Shown here piece by piece: positions 20,432 through 29,158 of a DNA stretch of 64,000 nt (the stretch's first letter is position 1; the number at the start of each line of letters is the position of its first letter). The stretch spans positions 104,795-168,794 of the forward strand of contig JACRIW010000038.1 in NCBI GenBank assembly GCA_016215625.1, given 5' to 3'. The notes beneath the pieces were generated by a model. That model saw only the letters and a program-made list of their open reading frames with translations. It searched no databases and was not told the origin of the DNA. Origin of the DNA: Candidatus Eiseniibacteriota bacterium (GTDB lineage: Bacteria > Eisenbacteria > RBG-16-71-46). The translations under genes were made by a program, and so were the position numbers.

Positions 20432-21675
20432 GCCTCGCGTGGACCGCGTACCGCGTGCTCGCGCCCGTGCTCGGCGCCGTCGCGCCGTCGGCCGGCATGT
20501 TCGCATCGCCGAACGAGCAGCCGTTCTGGAAGGAGCGCATGGGCGCGGCGTCGCTGCCCGGCGGGTGCCACGCCTGGGTGCATGCGGCGTCGCTCGGCGA
20601 GGCCGCGGCGGTGCCGCCGCTGCTGCGCGAACTGCGCCGCAGCGTGCCGGACGCGCGGTTCTGGCTCACCGCGACCTCGCGCGGCGGCCGCGCGAAACTG
20701 CGGCAGATCGAGCGCACCGTGTCCCTCGCGCCGATCGACTCGCCGCAGGCCGTGCGCCGCTTCGTGGAAGGCGTCGCGCCGGAACGGCTGCTGCTCGTCG
20801 AGACCGAACTGTGGCCGCACTGGCTGTTGCGCGCGCGCGCCGAGGAGATCCCGGTCGCGGTCGTGAGCGCGCGGCTCAGCGAGCGATCGGTCGGGCGCTA
20901 TCGCGGGTTGGGGGCCGGCATGCGCGAACTGGTCGGCGGTCTCGCCGCCGTGCTCTGCCAGACCGAAGAGGACCGGCGGCGCTGGCTCGAGATCGGTGCG
21001 GCGCGCGACCGCGTGCGCGTGGTGGGCAACCTCAAGAGCGACGGATTGCCCGAGCCCGCGGCCGATCGGGCCACGGCACGCGCCGCGATGGGCGCCGAGC
21101 CGGCGCGGCCGCTGTTCGTGCTCGGCAGCCTGCGTCCGGGAGAAGGCCGCCAGCTCGCGCGCGCGTGGATGGCGCTGCCCGAGGACGTGCGTGCGGGGTG
21201 GACGGTCGTCGCCGTACCGCGGCATCCGCGGGCTTCGGAGGAACTCGGCGCGGAGGTCGCGGCCGCGGGCGTGACCGTGACCTCGGACCCCTCGCGCACG
21301 GACGCGTGGATGTGGGACGACCGCACGGGCGTGCTCGTGGACTGGTATCGCGGGGCCGACCTCGCGTTCGTGGGCGGCAGCCTTTCGCCCTTCGGCGGGC
21401 ACAATCCGCTCGAACCCGCCGCGTGCGGCGCGGCGGTGATGATGGGCATGCATCACGCCTCGCAGCTCGACTACGTCCGGGCGCTGCGCGGCGGCGACGC
21501 GATCGAACTGCTCGAGCCGGGCGACGCGCTCACGGGTTCCTTGCGGCGCCTGCTCACGGACGAGACGCTGCGCACGGGCCGTGCGAAACGTGCGCGCGCG
21601 GTGGCGGAGGCGCAGCGCGGTTCGGCCGCGCGTGCGGTCGCCGCGCTCCGGGAGATGGACCTGTGGCCGGCGTGA
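20428..21675 (+). CDS. waaA: 3-deoxy-D-manno-octulosonic acid (Kdo) transferase
   Basis: GT30 enzyme adding Kdo to lipid IVA at the inner face of the inner membrane. 415 aa; ATG overlaps the previous stop (ATGA). Signatures: WVHAASLGEAAAV (family WxHAxSVGE), LLVETELWPH, GNLKSD, AVPRHPRASEE, and the nucleotide-sugar motif GGSLSPFGGHNPLEPAA. Whether it adds one or two Kdo residues cannot be read from sequence. The next gene, lpxK, begins by overlap at the stop. Confidence 0.95.
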   Translation: MSLAWTAYRVLAPVLGAVAPSAGMFASPNEQPFWKERMGAASLPGGCHAWVHAASLGEAAAVPPLLRELRRSVPDARFWLTATSRGGRAKLRQIERTVSLAPIDSPQAVRRFVEGVAPERLLLVETELWPHWLLRARAEEIPVAVVSARLSERSVGRYRGLGAGMRELVGGLAAVLCQTEEDRRRWLEIGAARDRVRVVGNLKSDGLPEPAADRATARAAMGAEPARPLFVLGSLRPGEGRQLARAWMALPEDVRAGWTVVAVPRHPRASEELGAEVAAAGVTVTSDPSRTDAWMWDDRTGVLVDWYRGADLAFVGGSLSPFGGHNPLEPAACGAAVMMGMHHASQLDYVRALRGGDAIELLEPGDALTGSLRRLLTDETLRTGRAKRARAVAEAQRGSAARAVAALREMDLWPA

Positions 21676-22625
21676 GTCCCTGGGCGGCGGCGGCCGAAGC
21701 GCTCTACGCGGGCGTGTGGGAAGCGCGCCGGCGCTGGTACGCCTCCGGCTTGGCTCGCGCCGAGAGCGTCGACACACGCGTCGTGAGCATCGGCAACCTC
21801 ACCGTGGGCGGCGCGGGCAAGACCACCTGCGTGCTGCACCTCGCACGCGAGGCGGAGCGGCGCGGTGTTCGCGCCGCGATCGTCTGCCGGCGCTACCGTC
21901 CGGGCCCGCAGGGTGAGGGAGACGAAGAGCGCATGTACCGCTTCGGCGTGCCGCGGGTGCGCTGTCACGCCGGGACGAGCAAGCGCGACCTCGCGCGCGC
22001 CGCGGCGGAGGACGGGGCGCGGCTCGTGCTCGTGGACGACGGCTTTTCGCACTGGGCGCTCGCGCGCGACGCCGACGTGGTGCTGCTCGACCGCACCGAT
22101 CTCTTCGGGGGCGGGCGGCTGCTGCCGGCCGGACGGCTGCGGGAGCCGTTGCGCGCGCTGCAGCGCGCGAGCGCGGTGGTGATCACGCGGCTCGAGGAAG
22201 GGGACGATCCCGAGGCGCTCGTGGCGCTCGCGCGGCCCTACGCGCCCGGCGCGATCTTCGCGGCCGCGTGTCATCGCGGCGCGGGAGTCGTGAGCCTGAA
22301 GGGAGCGCCCTGCCTCGCCCGGGGCGCGGCGCGCGTGCTCACCGCCACGGGCAATCCCGCCGCGGTCGCGAAGACCGCCGCCGAGGCGGGCTTCGGGCCG
22401 GTCGAACTGTCCGCGTGGCGCGACCATCACTGGTGGACCGCGCAGGAGGCGCGCCGCGAAATCGCGCGCGCGGGCGAAGGCACGCTGGTGCTCACGCGCA
22501 AGGACGCCGTACGCTGGCCGCTGCCCGCGGACGAGGGCCGCGTGGCGGTGCTCGAGGTGGAGTGGGCGTGGGTGCGCGGGGGTGAAGCGGTCGAGCGGCA
22601 CGTGTTCGGGGAGGCGTCGTCGTGA
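21672..22625 (+). CDS. lpxK: Tetraacyldisaccharide 4'-kinase
   Basis: Phosphorylates lipid A disaccharide at the 4' position. 317 aa. Walker A in SIGNLTVGGAGKTT (family GNLTVGGTGKTP) and VLVDDGFSHWALARD (family DDGFQH). GTG 21672 overlaps the waaA stop (GTGA) and is preferred by analogy with the rest of the operon; an in-frame GTG at 21663 would add three residues. Gene order puts the kinase after the Kdo transferase although it acts before it. Translationally coupled to nadB by another GTGA. Confidence 0.94.
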   Translation: MSPWAAAAEALYAGVWEARRRWYASGLARAESVDTRVVSIGNLTVGGAGKTTCVLHLAREAERRGVRAAIVCRRYRPGPQGEGDEERMYRFGVPRVRCHAGTSKRDLARAAAEDGARLVLVDDGFSHWALARDADVVLLDRTDLFGGGRLLPAGRLREPLRALQRASAVVITRLEEGDDPEALVALARPYAPGAIFAAACHRGAGVVSLKGAPCLARGAARVLTATGNPAAVAKTAAEAGFGPVELSAWRDHHWWTAQEARREIARAGEGTLVLTRKDAVRWPLPADEGRVAVLEVEWAWVRGGEAVERHVFGEASS

Positions 22626-24253
22626 GCGATCATGCGGACGTGCTGGTGCTGGGCAGCGGCATCGGCGGGCTGATGCTCGCCCTCAAGGCGGCGCGGCACG
22701 GCGACGTGCTCGTGCTCACGAAGAAGAAGGCCGACGACTCGAGCACGAACTGGGCGCAGGGCGGCATCGCCGCGGTCTTCGAGCGCGGGGACGACTTCCG
22801 CGCGCACGTCGCGGACACGCTCGCGTGCGGCGCCGGGCTCTCGGACCGCGACGTCGTGCGCACCGTGGTGCGCGAGGCGCCCGAGCGCGTGCGCGAACTC
22901 GCCGGTCTCGGCGTCGCGTTCAACCGCAAGGGCGCGTCGTTCGAGCTGGGCCGCGAGGGCGGGCACTCGCACCGCCGCATCGTGCACGCGTCGGACTTCA
23001 CCGGGCGGGCCGTGGAGCAGACGCTGCTCGACCGCGTCCGGCGGCATCCGCGCATCCGGCTCGTCGAAGACCAGCTCGCCGTGGACCTCATCCTGGGCTC
23101 GCGGCTGCGCGGCGCGAAGGCGAAGGGCCGCGACAGCTGCTGGGGCGCGTACGTCATGGACCGCGCTTCGGGCCACATCCGCGCGGTGACGGCGCGCGTG
23201 ACGGTGCTCGCGACGGGCGGGTGCGGCAAGGTCTACCTCTACACGAGCAATCCGGACGTCGCGACGGGCGACGGCGTGGCGATGGCGTACCGCGCCGGCG
23301 CGGCGGTCGAAGGGCTCGAGTTCGTGCAGTTCCATCCGACCGTGCTGTTCCATCCCGCGGCCCGCACGTTCCTCATCTCGGAGGCCGTGCGCGGAGAAGG
23401 GGCGGTGCTGCGCACGCTCGACGGGCGGCGCTTCATGCCGGAGTACCACGAGCGCGCCGAACTCGCGCCGCGCGACGTCGTCGCGCGCGCGATCGACCGC
23501 GAGATGAAGCGCCGCGGCGACGCGCACGTGTGGCTCGACATCACGCACGTGAAGGCCGCGCGCATCCGCAAGCGCTTCCCGAACATCGACGCGCAGCTGC
23601 GCGCGCTCGGCATCGACATGACGCGCGATCCCGTGCCGGTGGTCCCCGCGGCGCACTACATGTGCGGCGGCGTGAAGGCGACGCTGTCGGGGCGCACGGC
23701 GCTCGACGGGCTGCTCGCGATCGGCGAGGTCGCGTGCACGGGGCTGCACGGCGCGAACCGGCTCGCGAGCAACTCGCTGCTCGAGGCGCTCGTCGGCGCG
23801 CACCACGCGAGCGCCGAGATCGCGCGGCGGCTCGAACGCGTGAAGCGCGCGCCGCGGCCCGAGCCCTGGCGCACGCGCGGCACGCACCCGCCGCAGGAAC
23901 GGGTCGTCTTCGACCACAACTGGGACACCGTGCGCCGCGTGATGTGGGACCTCGTCGGGATCGTGCGGACGGACGAGCGCCTCGCGTTCGCCGCGCGCCG
24001 GCTCGAGCTGCTGCGCGACGAGATCGAGAAGGACTACGACCGGCTCCAGCTGTCGCCCGACCTCGTCGAGCTGCGCAACATCGCGCTCGTCGGCAGCCTC
24101 GTCGTCGCGTGCGCGCAGCGGCGGCCCGAGAGCCGAGGGCTGCACTACAACCTCGATCATCCGCGCCGTGTCGCGGCGCTCGGGCGCAGGGGAACGACGC
24201 TGCGCCGCGCCCGCGGCGGGCGGCTTGTGCCCGCTTCCGCGGGCGGCCTATAG
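22622..24253 (+). CDS. nadB: L-aspartate oxidase
   Basis: FAD enzyme oxidising aspartate to iminoaspartate, first step of de novo NAD synthesis. 543 aa. FAD dinucleotide fold VLGSGIGGLMLALKAA, SSTNWAQGGIAAVF, EFVQFHPTVL, and the substrate/FAD region MCGGVKATLSGRTAL...EVACTGLHGANRLASNSLLE typical of NadB rather than succinate dehydrogenase. GTG start overlaps the lpxK stop, which ties a cofactor gene to the lipid A operon. nadA and nadC are not in the window. The stop TAG lies within the -10 element of the next promoter. Confidence 0.95.
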   Translation: MSDHADVLVLGSGIGGLMLALKAARHGDVLVLTKKKADDSSTNWAQGGIAAVFERGDDFRAHVADTLACGAGLSDRDVVRTVVREAPERVRELAGLGVAFNRKGASFELGREGGHSHRRIVHASDFTGRAVEQTLLDRVRRHPRIRLVEDQLAVDLILGSRLRGAKAKGRDSCWGAYVMDRASGHIRAVTARVTVLATGGCGKVYLYTSNPDVATGDGVAMAYRAGAAVEGLEFVQFHPTVLFHPAARTFLISEAVRGEGAVLRTLDGRRFMPEYHERAELAPRDVVARAIDREMKRRGDAHVWLDITHVKAARIRKRFPNIDAQLRALGIDMTRDPVPVVPAAHYMCGGVKATLSGRTALDGLLAIGEVACTGLHGANRLASNSLLEALVGAHHASAEIARRLERVKRAPRPEPWRTRGTHPPQERVVFDHNWDTVRRVMWDLVGIVRTDERLAFAARRLELLRDEIEKDYDRLQLSPDLVELRNIALVGSLVVACAQRRPESRGLHYNLDHPRRVAALGRRGTTLRRARGGRLVPASAGGL

Positions 24254-24254
24254 T
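24225..24254 (+). promoter_or_regulatory. Promoter overlapping the nadB 3' end
   Basis: TTGTGC (24225-24230), 18 bp spacer, TATAGT (24249-24254). The predicted start falls about 7 nt after the -10, at or next to the GTG start codon at 24261, so the transcript may be leaderless. Confidence 0.5.
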
Positions 24255-24260
24255 CCGCCT

Positions 24261-24683
24261 GTGAGCGGAGAAACCACCTTCTGGGACGCCGTCGACGCGT
24301 TGCGCGAACGTGAAGTGCGCTACGCGCGCGAGGCGTACGCCTTCGTCGTGTCGGCCCTGAACGCCTCCGTGCAGGCACTGCCCGCCGAGCGCCTTCGCGA
24401 TCCCGAGCGCCGCCACCTCTCCGGGGGCGAACTGCTCGACGGCGTCGTCCGCATGGCGCACGAGAACTTCGGTGTGCTCGCGCCGACGGTCTTCGGCGAG
24501 TGGGGCGTGCGGACCGGTGAGGACGTCGGCCGCATCGTCTTCCAGCTCGTCGAGTGCCGGCAGCTGAGCGCCCGCCCCGAGGACACGATCGCGGACTTCG
24601 TGGGAGGCCGTGACCTGCTGCTGCGCCTCTCCGAGGTGTCCGACTTCGGCCGCCGAGGCGAAGCCGGCAAACGGCCCGACTGA
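24261..24683 (+). CDS. Minf_1886-like conserved protein of unknown function
   Basis: 140 aa from GTG 24261. The layout matches a small uncharacterised family (Minf_1886): an N-terminal helix with RYAREAYAFVVSALNASVQALP, RHLSGGELLDGVVRMAHENFG, EWGVRTGEDVGRIVFQLVE and a DFVGGRDLL end. No catalytic motif, signal peptide or membrane segment is visible. It carries no plausible Shine-Dalgarno sequence, consistent with the leaderless promoter just upstream. msbA begins 5 nt after the stop, so both are likely cotranscribed. No function is claimed. Confidence 0.72.
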   Translation: MSGETTFWDAVDALREREVRYAREAYAFVVSALNASVQALPAERLRDPERRHLSGGELLDGVVRMAHENFGVLAPTVFGEWGVRTGEDVGRIVFQLVECRQLSARPEDTIADFVGGRDLLLRLSEVSDFGRRGEAGKRPD

Positions 24684-24688
24684 GTTCC

Positions 24689-26527
24689 GTGCCGACCTTC
24701 CGCCGTTACCTGTCGCTGCTGCGGCCGCACCGTGCGCGCCTCGCGCTCGCGATCGTGTTCATGCTCCTGAACGCGATCTCGACGACGCTGTCGTTCACGA
24801 TGGTCGAGCCGTTCACGAAGCTGCTCTTCGCCACCGTGAGCGGCGACGCCGTCGCGGCGCCGGCGCCGCTCCCGCTGCCGGACTTCGTCCCCGGAGCGCA
24901 CGCGATCGCCGGTCTCGCGGCGGACTGGAACCACTGGCTGTTCGACACCCGCCGCATCGTCGGGTTCGAGCGGCTGTGCTTCGTGATCCTCGGGCTGTTC
25001 TTCGTGAAGAACGTCAGCGAGTACCTCTCGAGCTTCCTCAGCGTGTCGGTGGAGCAGGCGATGCTCCGCGACCTGCGCGGCATCGTCTTCGCGCACCTGC
25101 AGCGGCTCTCGCTCTCGTTCTACCACGGCAAGCGGACCGGGGCGCTGATCTCGCAGGTCACGAACGACGTCGACATCATGCGGCAGATCATCGCCGCGGG
25201 GATCAGCAACCTCCTCAAGGACGGGCTCACGCTCGTCGGCTGCCTCGTCATCGTGTTCCTGTCGTCGTGGAAGCTCGCCCTGCTCTCGATGCTCGTCCTG
25301 CCGCCCGCGGGATGGATGCTCGCCGTGATCGGGCGCAAGGTGCGCAGCCGCTCGGGCCGCACGCAGGAGCGCATGGCCGACCTGACGGGCATCCTGCAGG
25401 AGTCCATCATGGGCGCCCGCGTGGTGAAGGCCTTCGGCATGGAAGGCTTCGAGCAGTCGCGCTTCGAGAAGGCCAACCAGGGCTACTTCGCCTCGTTCGT
25501 CCGCATGCGACGCGTCGCGTCGGCCGCCAAGCCCATCTCGGAATACGCGATGATCCTGCTCGCGGTGGGCATCGCGTGGGTCGGCGCGCGCGAGATCTTC
25601 GAGCACCAGAGCCTGCCGCCCGGCCGCTTCCTGCAGTTCGTGACGGCCCTGCTCGGCATCATCGGCCCGGTGAAGAGCCTGTCCGAACTGAACAACTCGA
25701 TCGCCGCGGGGCTCGGCGCGTCGGACCGCGTGTTCCGCCTGCTCGACACGGAGCCGACCATCTCGGACCGGCCGGATGCGCGCGACCTGCCGCCGCTCAC
25801 GGACGCGGTGCGATTCGAGAAGGTCGGGTTCTCGTACGACACCGGAGATCCCGTGCTGCGCGACGTGGACTTCGAGGTGAAGCGCGGCGAGGTCGTCGCA
25901 CTGGTGGGGGCGAGCGGCGCCGGAAAGAGCACGACGCTCGACCTGCTCGGCCGGTTCTACGAGCCGACCTCGGGACGGATCACGTTCGACGGTATCGACC
26001 TGCGCGACGCGCGCACGTCGTCGCTGCGGCGCCAGCTCGGCATCGTCACGCAGGAGACCATCCTGTTCCACGACTCCGTGCGGGCGAACATCGCCTACGG
26101 GTTGCCCGACGTGCCGATGGAGCGCGTGCGCGAGGCGGCCCGGGCGGCGAACGCCCACACGTTCATCGAGAAGCTGCCCGAGGGCTACGACACCGTGATC
26201 GGCGATCGCGGCGTGCGCCTTTCCGGCGGCGAGCGCCAGCGGCTCGCGATCGCGCGAGCGCTGCTCAAGAACCCTCCGCTGCTGCTCCTCGACGAGGCGA
26301 CCTCGGCGCTCGACACCGAGAACGAGCGGCTCGTGCAGGAGGCGCTGGAGCGCCTCATGCGCGAACGCACCGTCTTCGTGATCGCGCACCGCCTTTCGAC
26401 CGTGCAGCACGCGAACCGCATCCTCGTGTTCGAGGGCGGACGCATCGTCGAATCGGGCACGCACGCCGAACTGCTGGCCGCGGGCGGGGCGTACCGCCGC
26501 CTGCACGACCTGCAGTTCCGGGACTGA
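24689..26527 (+). CDS. msbA: ABC exporter, MsbA-like (lipid A flippase candidate)
   Basis: 612 aa half-transporter: six membrane segments in ~residues 15-330, then an ATPase domain with Walker A GASGAGKSTT, signature RLSGGERQRLAIARALL, Walker B LLLLDEATSALD and switch His in VIAHRLST. GTG 24689 gives the natural cytoplasmic N-terminus (PTFRRYLSLLRPHRARLALA). A longer loop than usual between segments 1 and 2 contains a Pro/Ala-rich piece (AAPAPLPLPDFVPG). Position between lipid A and heptose genes supports flipping of the lipid A core; a drug exporter is the alternative. Confidence 0.85.
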   Translation: MPTFRRYLSLLRPHRARLALAIVFMLLNAISTTLSFTMVEPFTKLLFATVSGDAVAAPAPLPLPDFVPGAHAIAGLAADWNHWLFDTRRIVGFERLCFVILGLFFVKNVSEYLSSFLSVSVEQAMLRDLRGIVFAHLQRLSLSFYHGKRTGALISQVTNDVDIMRQIIAAGISNLLKDGLTLVGCLVIVFLSSWKLALLSMLVLPPAGWMLAVIGRKVRSRSGRTQERMADLTGILQESIMGARVVKAFGMEGFEQSRFEKANQGYFASFVRMRRVASAAKPISEYAMILLAVGIAWVGAREIFEHQSLPPGRFLQFVTALLGIIGPVKSLSELNNSIAAGLGASDRVFRLLDTEPTISDRPDARDLPPLTDAVRFEKVGFSYDTGDPVLRDVDFEVKRGEVVALVGASGAGKSTTLDLLGRFYEPTSGRITFDGIDLRDARTSSLRRQLGIVTQETILFHDSVRANIAYGLPDVPMERVREAARAANAHTFIEKLPEGYDTVIGDRGVRLSGGERQRLAIARALLKNPPLLLLDEATSALDTENERLVQEALERLMRERTVFVIAHRLSTVQHANRILVFEGGRIVESGTHAELLAAGGAYRRLHDLQFRD

Positions 26528-26529
26528 GC

Positions 26530-27576
26530 GTGGCGAGCCCGAGGGCGCTCGCCGTTCCGGCGGGCGGGTTCCGCGAGATCGCCGTGCTGCGGCTGTCCTC
26601 GCTCGGGGACGTCGTGCTGACCCTGCCGGTCGTGAACGCGCTGAGGGCGGCGTTCCCGCAGGCGAAGCTGCACTACTGGGTGAAGGAGGAGTTCGCCGAC
26701 CTCGTGCGCTTCGACCCGGCGATCGACCACGTACGCGCGCTCGAGCGCGACGCGCGCAAGCTCGAGGACCTCGTCTCGATGAGCGCCGAACTCGAGGGCT
26801 GCGACCTGATCGTGGACCTGCACGGCAGCTCGCGCACGCGCGTGCTCACGTTCCGCCAGAAGGCCCCCGTCCTGCGCGCGCCATCGTACCGGTTCGAGCG
26901 CTGGCGCTGGGTGCGGGCGCGCTGGTCGCGGCCGCAGGCGATCCCGAACGCGCTCGCGCGCAACGCCGAGGCGCTCCGGCCGCTGGGCGCCGTCGTGAGC
27001 ACGCCGCCCGTGCTGCACGCGGGCGAGGCGGCCGAACGCTGGGCGGCGGAGTGGATCGCCGACTGGGCGCCGGGCGACTCGCCCGTCGCGCTCTGTCCGG
27101 GGGCGCGGCACGCGACCAAGCGCTGGCCCGAAGCACGCTGGTGCGCGCTCGACGAGGCGCTCGCCGCGCGCGGCCGCTCGCGCGTCGTGTTCACGACGCC
27201 GACCGAGAAGCGCGCGCTGCCGGAACTCGCGAAGCGCGTGGACGCCGACCCGCGGGCGCGCTGGGTGACCGAGCCGATCGCACGCATGGCGGCGCTGCTC
27301 TCGCACACTTCGATCGCGGTCACGCACGACAGTGGCCTGATGCACATGGCCGCCGGGCGCGGCCGGCGCGTCGTCGCGATCTTCGGCAGCACGTCCCCGG
27401 TGCTCGGGTTCGCACCCGCGGGCGAGGGGCACGAGGTGCTGTGCCGCAACGAACCCTGCCAGCCCTGCACGCTGCACGGCCTCGAGCGCTGCCCGAAGGG
27501 ACACTTCCGCTGCATGACCGGCATCACCGTCGAGGACGTGCTCGCCGCGCTCGATCGCACCGTGCCCCGAGCGTGA
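26530..27576 (+). CDS. GT9-family heptosyltransferase (WaaC-like)
   Basis: 348 aa from GTG 26530, two bases after the msbA stop. GT-B fold: AVLRLSSLGDVVLTLPVV at the N-terminus, LIVDLHGSSRTR, CPGARHATKRWPEARW (family PGxxxxxKxWP), HDSGLMHMAAGRGRRVVAIFGSTSP. The C-terminus has CQPCTLHGLERCPKGHFRCM, a cysteine cluster common in this family. Adds a heptose to the Kdo or inner core. WaaC versus a later heptosyltransferase cannot be settled; a second GT9 member with a WaaF pattern lies at 29159. Confidence 0.85.
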   Translation: MASPRALAVPAGGFREIAVLRLSSLGDVVLTLPVVNALRAAFPQAKLHYWVKEEFADLVRFDPAIDHVRALERDARKLEDLVSMSAELEGCDLIVDLHGSSRTRVLTFRQKAPVLRAPSYRFERWRWVRARWSRPQAIPNALARNAEALRPLGAVVSTPPVLHAGEAAERWAAEWIADWAPGDSPVALCPGARHATKRWPEARWCALDEALAARGRSRVVFTTPTEKRALPELAKRVDADPRARWVTEPIARMAALLSHTSIAVTHDSGLMHMAAGRGRRVVAIFGSTSPVLGFAPAGEGHEVLCRNEPCQPCTLHGLERCPKGHFRCMTGITVEDVLAALDRTVPRA

Positions 27577-27594
27577 GCGCATGCGGCCGCCGGG

Positions 27595-27623
27595 TTGGCT
27601 CCCGCGCCGTGCTGCCCTAGACT
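27595..27623 (+). promoter_or_regulatory. Promoter for proS
   Basis: TTGGCT (27595-27600), 17 bp spacer, TAGACT (27618-27623); predicted start near 27630, about 64 nt before the GTG. Confidence 0.5.
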
Positions 27624-27693
27624 CCCGCGCGACCTGACGCCGATCCCGGCCGCGCCCCCGTGCGCGGCGGAGACCTTCATTCATGGAGCAAGT

Positions 27694-29142
27694 GTGAGCG
27701 AGAACACGGGCAAGAAGCAGTTCGTCGAGGAACTCACCGACCAGGGCGACGACTTCTCACGCTGGTACAACGAAGTCGTGCGCAAGGCGCAGCTGGCCGA
27801 CTATTCGCCGGTGCGCGGCTCGATGGTCATCCGTCCCTACGGCTACGGGCTGTGGGAGAACATGCAGCAGCTGCTCGACCGCCGCATCAAGGCGACGGGG
27901 CACGAGAACGCCTATTTTCCGCTGCTCATTCCCGAGTCGCTGCTCCAGCTCGAAGCCGACCACGTCGAGGGCTTCGCGCCCGAGTGCGCGTGGGTGACCG
28001 AGGGCGGGCGCGAGAAGCTCGAGGAGCGCTACGCGATCCGGCCGACCTCGGAAGCGATCATCGGGCACATGTACTCGAAGTGGATCGAGTCCTATCGCGA
28101 CCTGCCCGTGCTCATCAATCAGTGGGCGAACGTCATGCGCTGGGAGAAGGTCACGCGGCTCTTCCTGCGCACGGCCGAGTTCCTCTGGCAGGAGGGGCAC
28201 ACCGCGCACGCGACCGAGCAGGAGTGCCTCGAGGAAGTGCTGCGCATGCTCGAGGTCTACCGCGACTTCGTCGAGACCGAGCTGGCGATTCCCGTGTACG
28301 CCGGCAAGAAGAGCGACGCCGAGCGGTTCGCCGGCGCGCAGGACACGTACACGATCGAAGCGCTCATGAAGGACGGCAAGGCGCTGCAGGCCGGCACCTC
28401 GCACCATCTCGGCCAGCACTTCGCGAAGGTGTTCGACATCACGTACCAGGACGAGGCCGGCAAGCGTCAGCACGTCTGGCAGACCTCGTGGGGCGTCTCG
28501 ACGCGCCTCGTCGGCGCGATCGTCATGACGCACGGCGACGAGCGTGGGCTGCGCCTGCCGCCGAACGTCGCGCCGGTGCAGGTCGTGATCGTGCCCATCT
28601 GGCGCAAGGAAGAGGACAAGGCCGCCGTGTCCGAGTTCCTCGTCAAGGTGAAGGAGGCGATCGGTCCGAACGTCCGCATCAAGGTGGACGACCGCGACCA
28701 GTATTCGCCCGGCTGGAAGTACAACGAGTACGAGATGCGCGGTGTGCCGATCCGGCTCGAGGTGGGGCCGAAGGACGTCGCGAACTCCGCCGTGATGACC
28801 GTGCGCCGGGACACGCGCGCCAAGGAGTCGGTGCCGCTCGCGGAGCTCGGCGCGCGCCTGCCCGCGATGCTCGCGGACGTCCAGAAGACGATGTTCGAGC
28901 AGGCGAAGGCCTTCCGCGAGGAGAACACCGTCCTCGTGCACACGAAGGAAGAGGTCATCGCGCACTTCGCCGCCGAGAAGCGCGGTTTCGTCGCCGTGCC
29001 GTGGGACGGCACCGCGGCGTTCGAGACGGAGATCAAGGAGAAGTGCGGCGCCACGATGCGGTGCATGCCGCACGACCTGTCGCGCTTCGGCTCGCTCGAA
29101 CGGCCCGGTCACCGCGTGGCGCTCTTCGCGCGGGCGTACTAG
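27694..29142 (+). CDS. proS: Prolyl-tRNA synthetase, archaeal/eukaryote-like short type
   Basis: 482 aa without the ~180-residue editing insertion of E. coli-type enzymes. Class II core with RGSMVIRPYGYGLWENMQQ, RPTSEAIIGHMYSKWI, INQWANVMRWE and RTAEFLWQEGHTAHAT; anticodon domain (VAPVQVVIVPIW); a C-terminal domain ending in Tyr (ALFARAY) as typical for this class. GTG 27694 follows GGAGCAA and gives (M)SENTGKKQFVEEL. Lacking the cis-editing domain, the cell may depend on a free-standing YbaK/ProX-type deacylase, which is not in this window. Embedded between the two heptosyltransferases. Confidence 0.95.
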   Translation: MSENTGKKQFVEELTDQGDDFSRWYNEVVRKAQLADYSPVRGSMVIRPYGYGLWENMQQLLDRRIKATGHENAYFPLLIPESLLQLEADHVEGFAPECAWVTEGGREKLEERYAIRPTSEAIIGHMYSKWIESYRDLPVLINQWANVMRWEKVTRLFLRTAEFLWQEGHTAHATEQECLEEVLRMLEVYRDFVETELAIPVYAGKKSDAERFAGAQDTYTIEALMKDGKALQAGTSHHLGQHFAKVFDITYQDEAGKRQHVWQTSWGVSTRLVGAIVMTHGDERGLRLPPNVAPVQVVIVPIWRKEEDKAAVSEFLVKVKEAIGPNVRIKVDDRDQYSPGWKYNEYEMRGVPIRLEVGPKDVANSAVMTVRRDTRAKESVPLAELGARLPAMLADVQKTMFEQAKAFREENTVLVHTKEEVIAHFAAEKRGFVAVPWDGTAAFETEIKEKCGATMRCMPHDLSRFGSLERPGHRVALFARAY

Positions 29143-29158
29143 GAAAGCGGCGCTCCGC

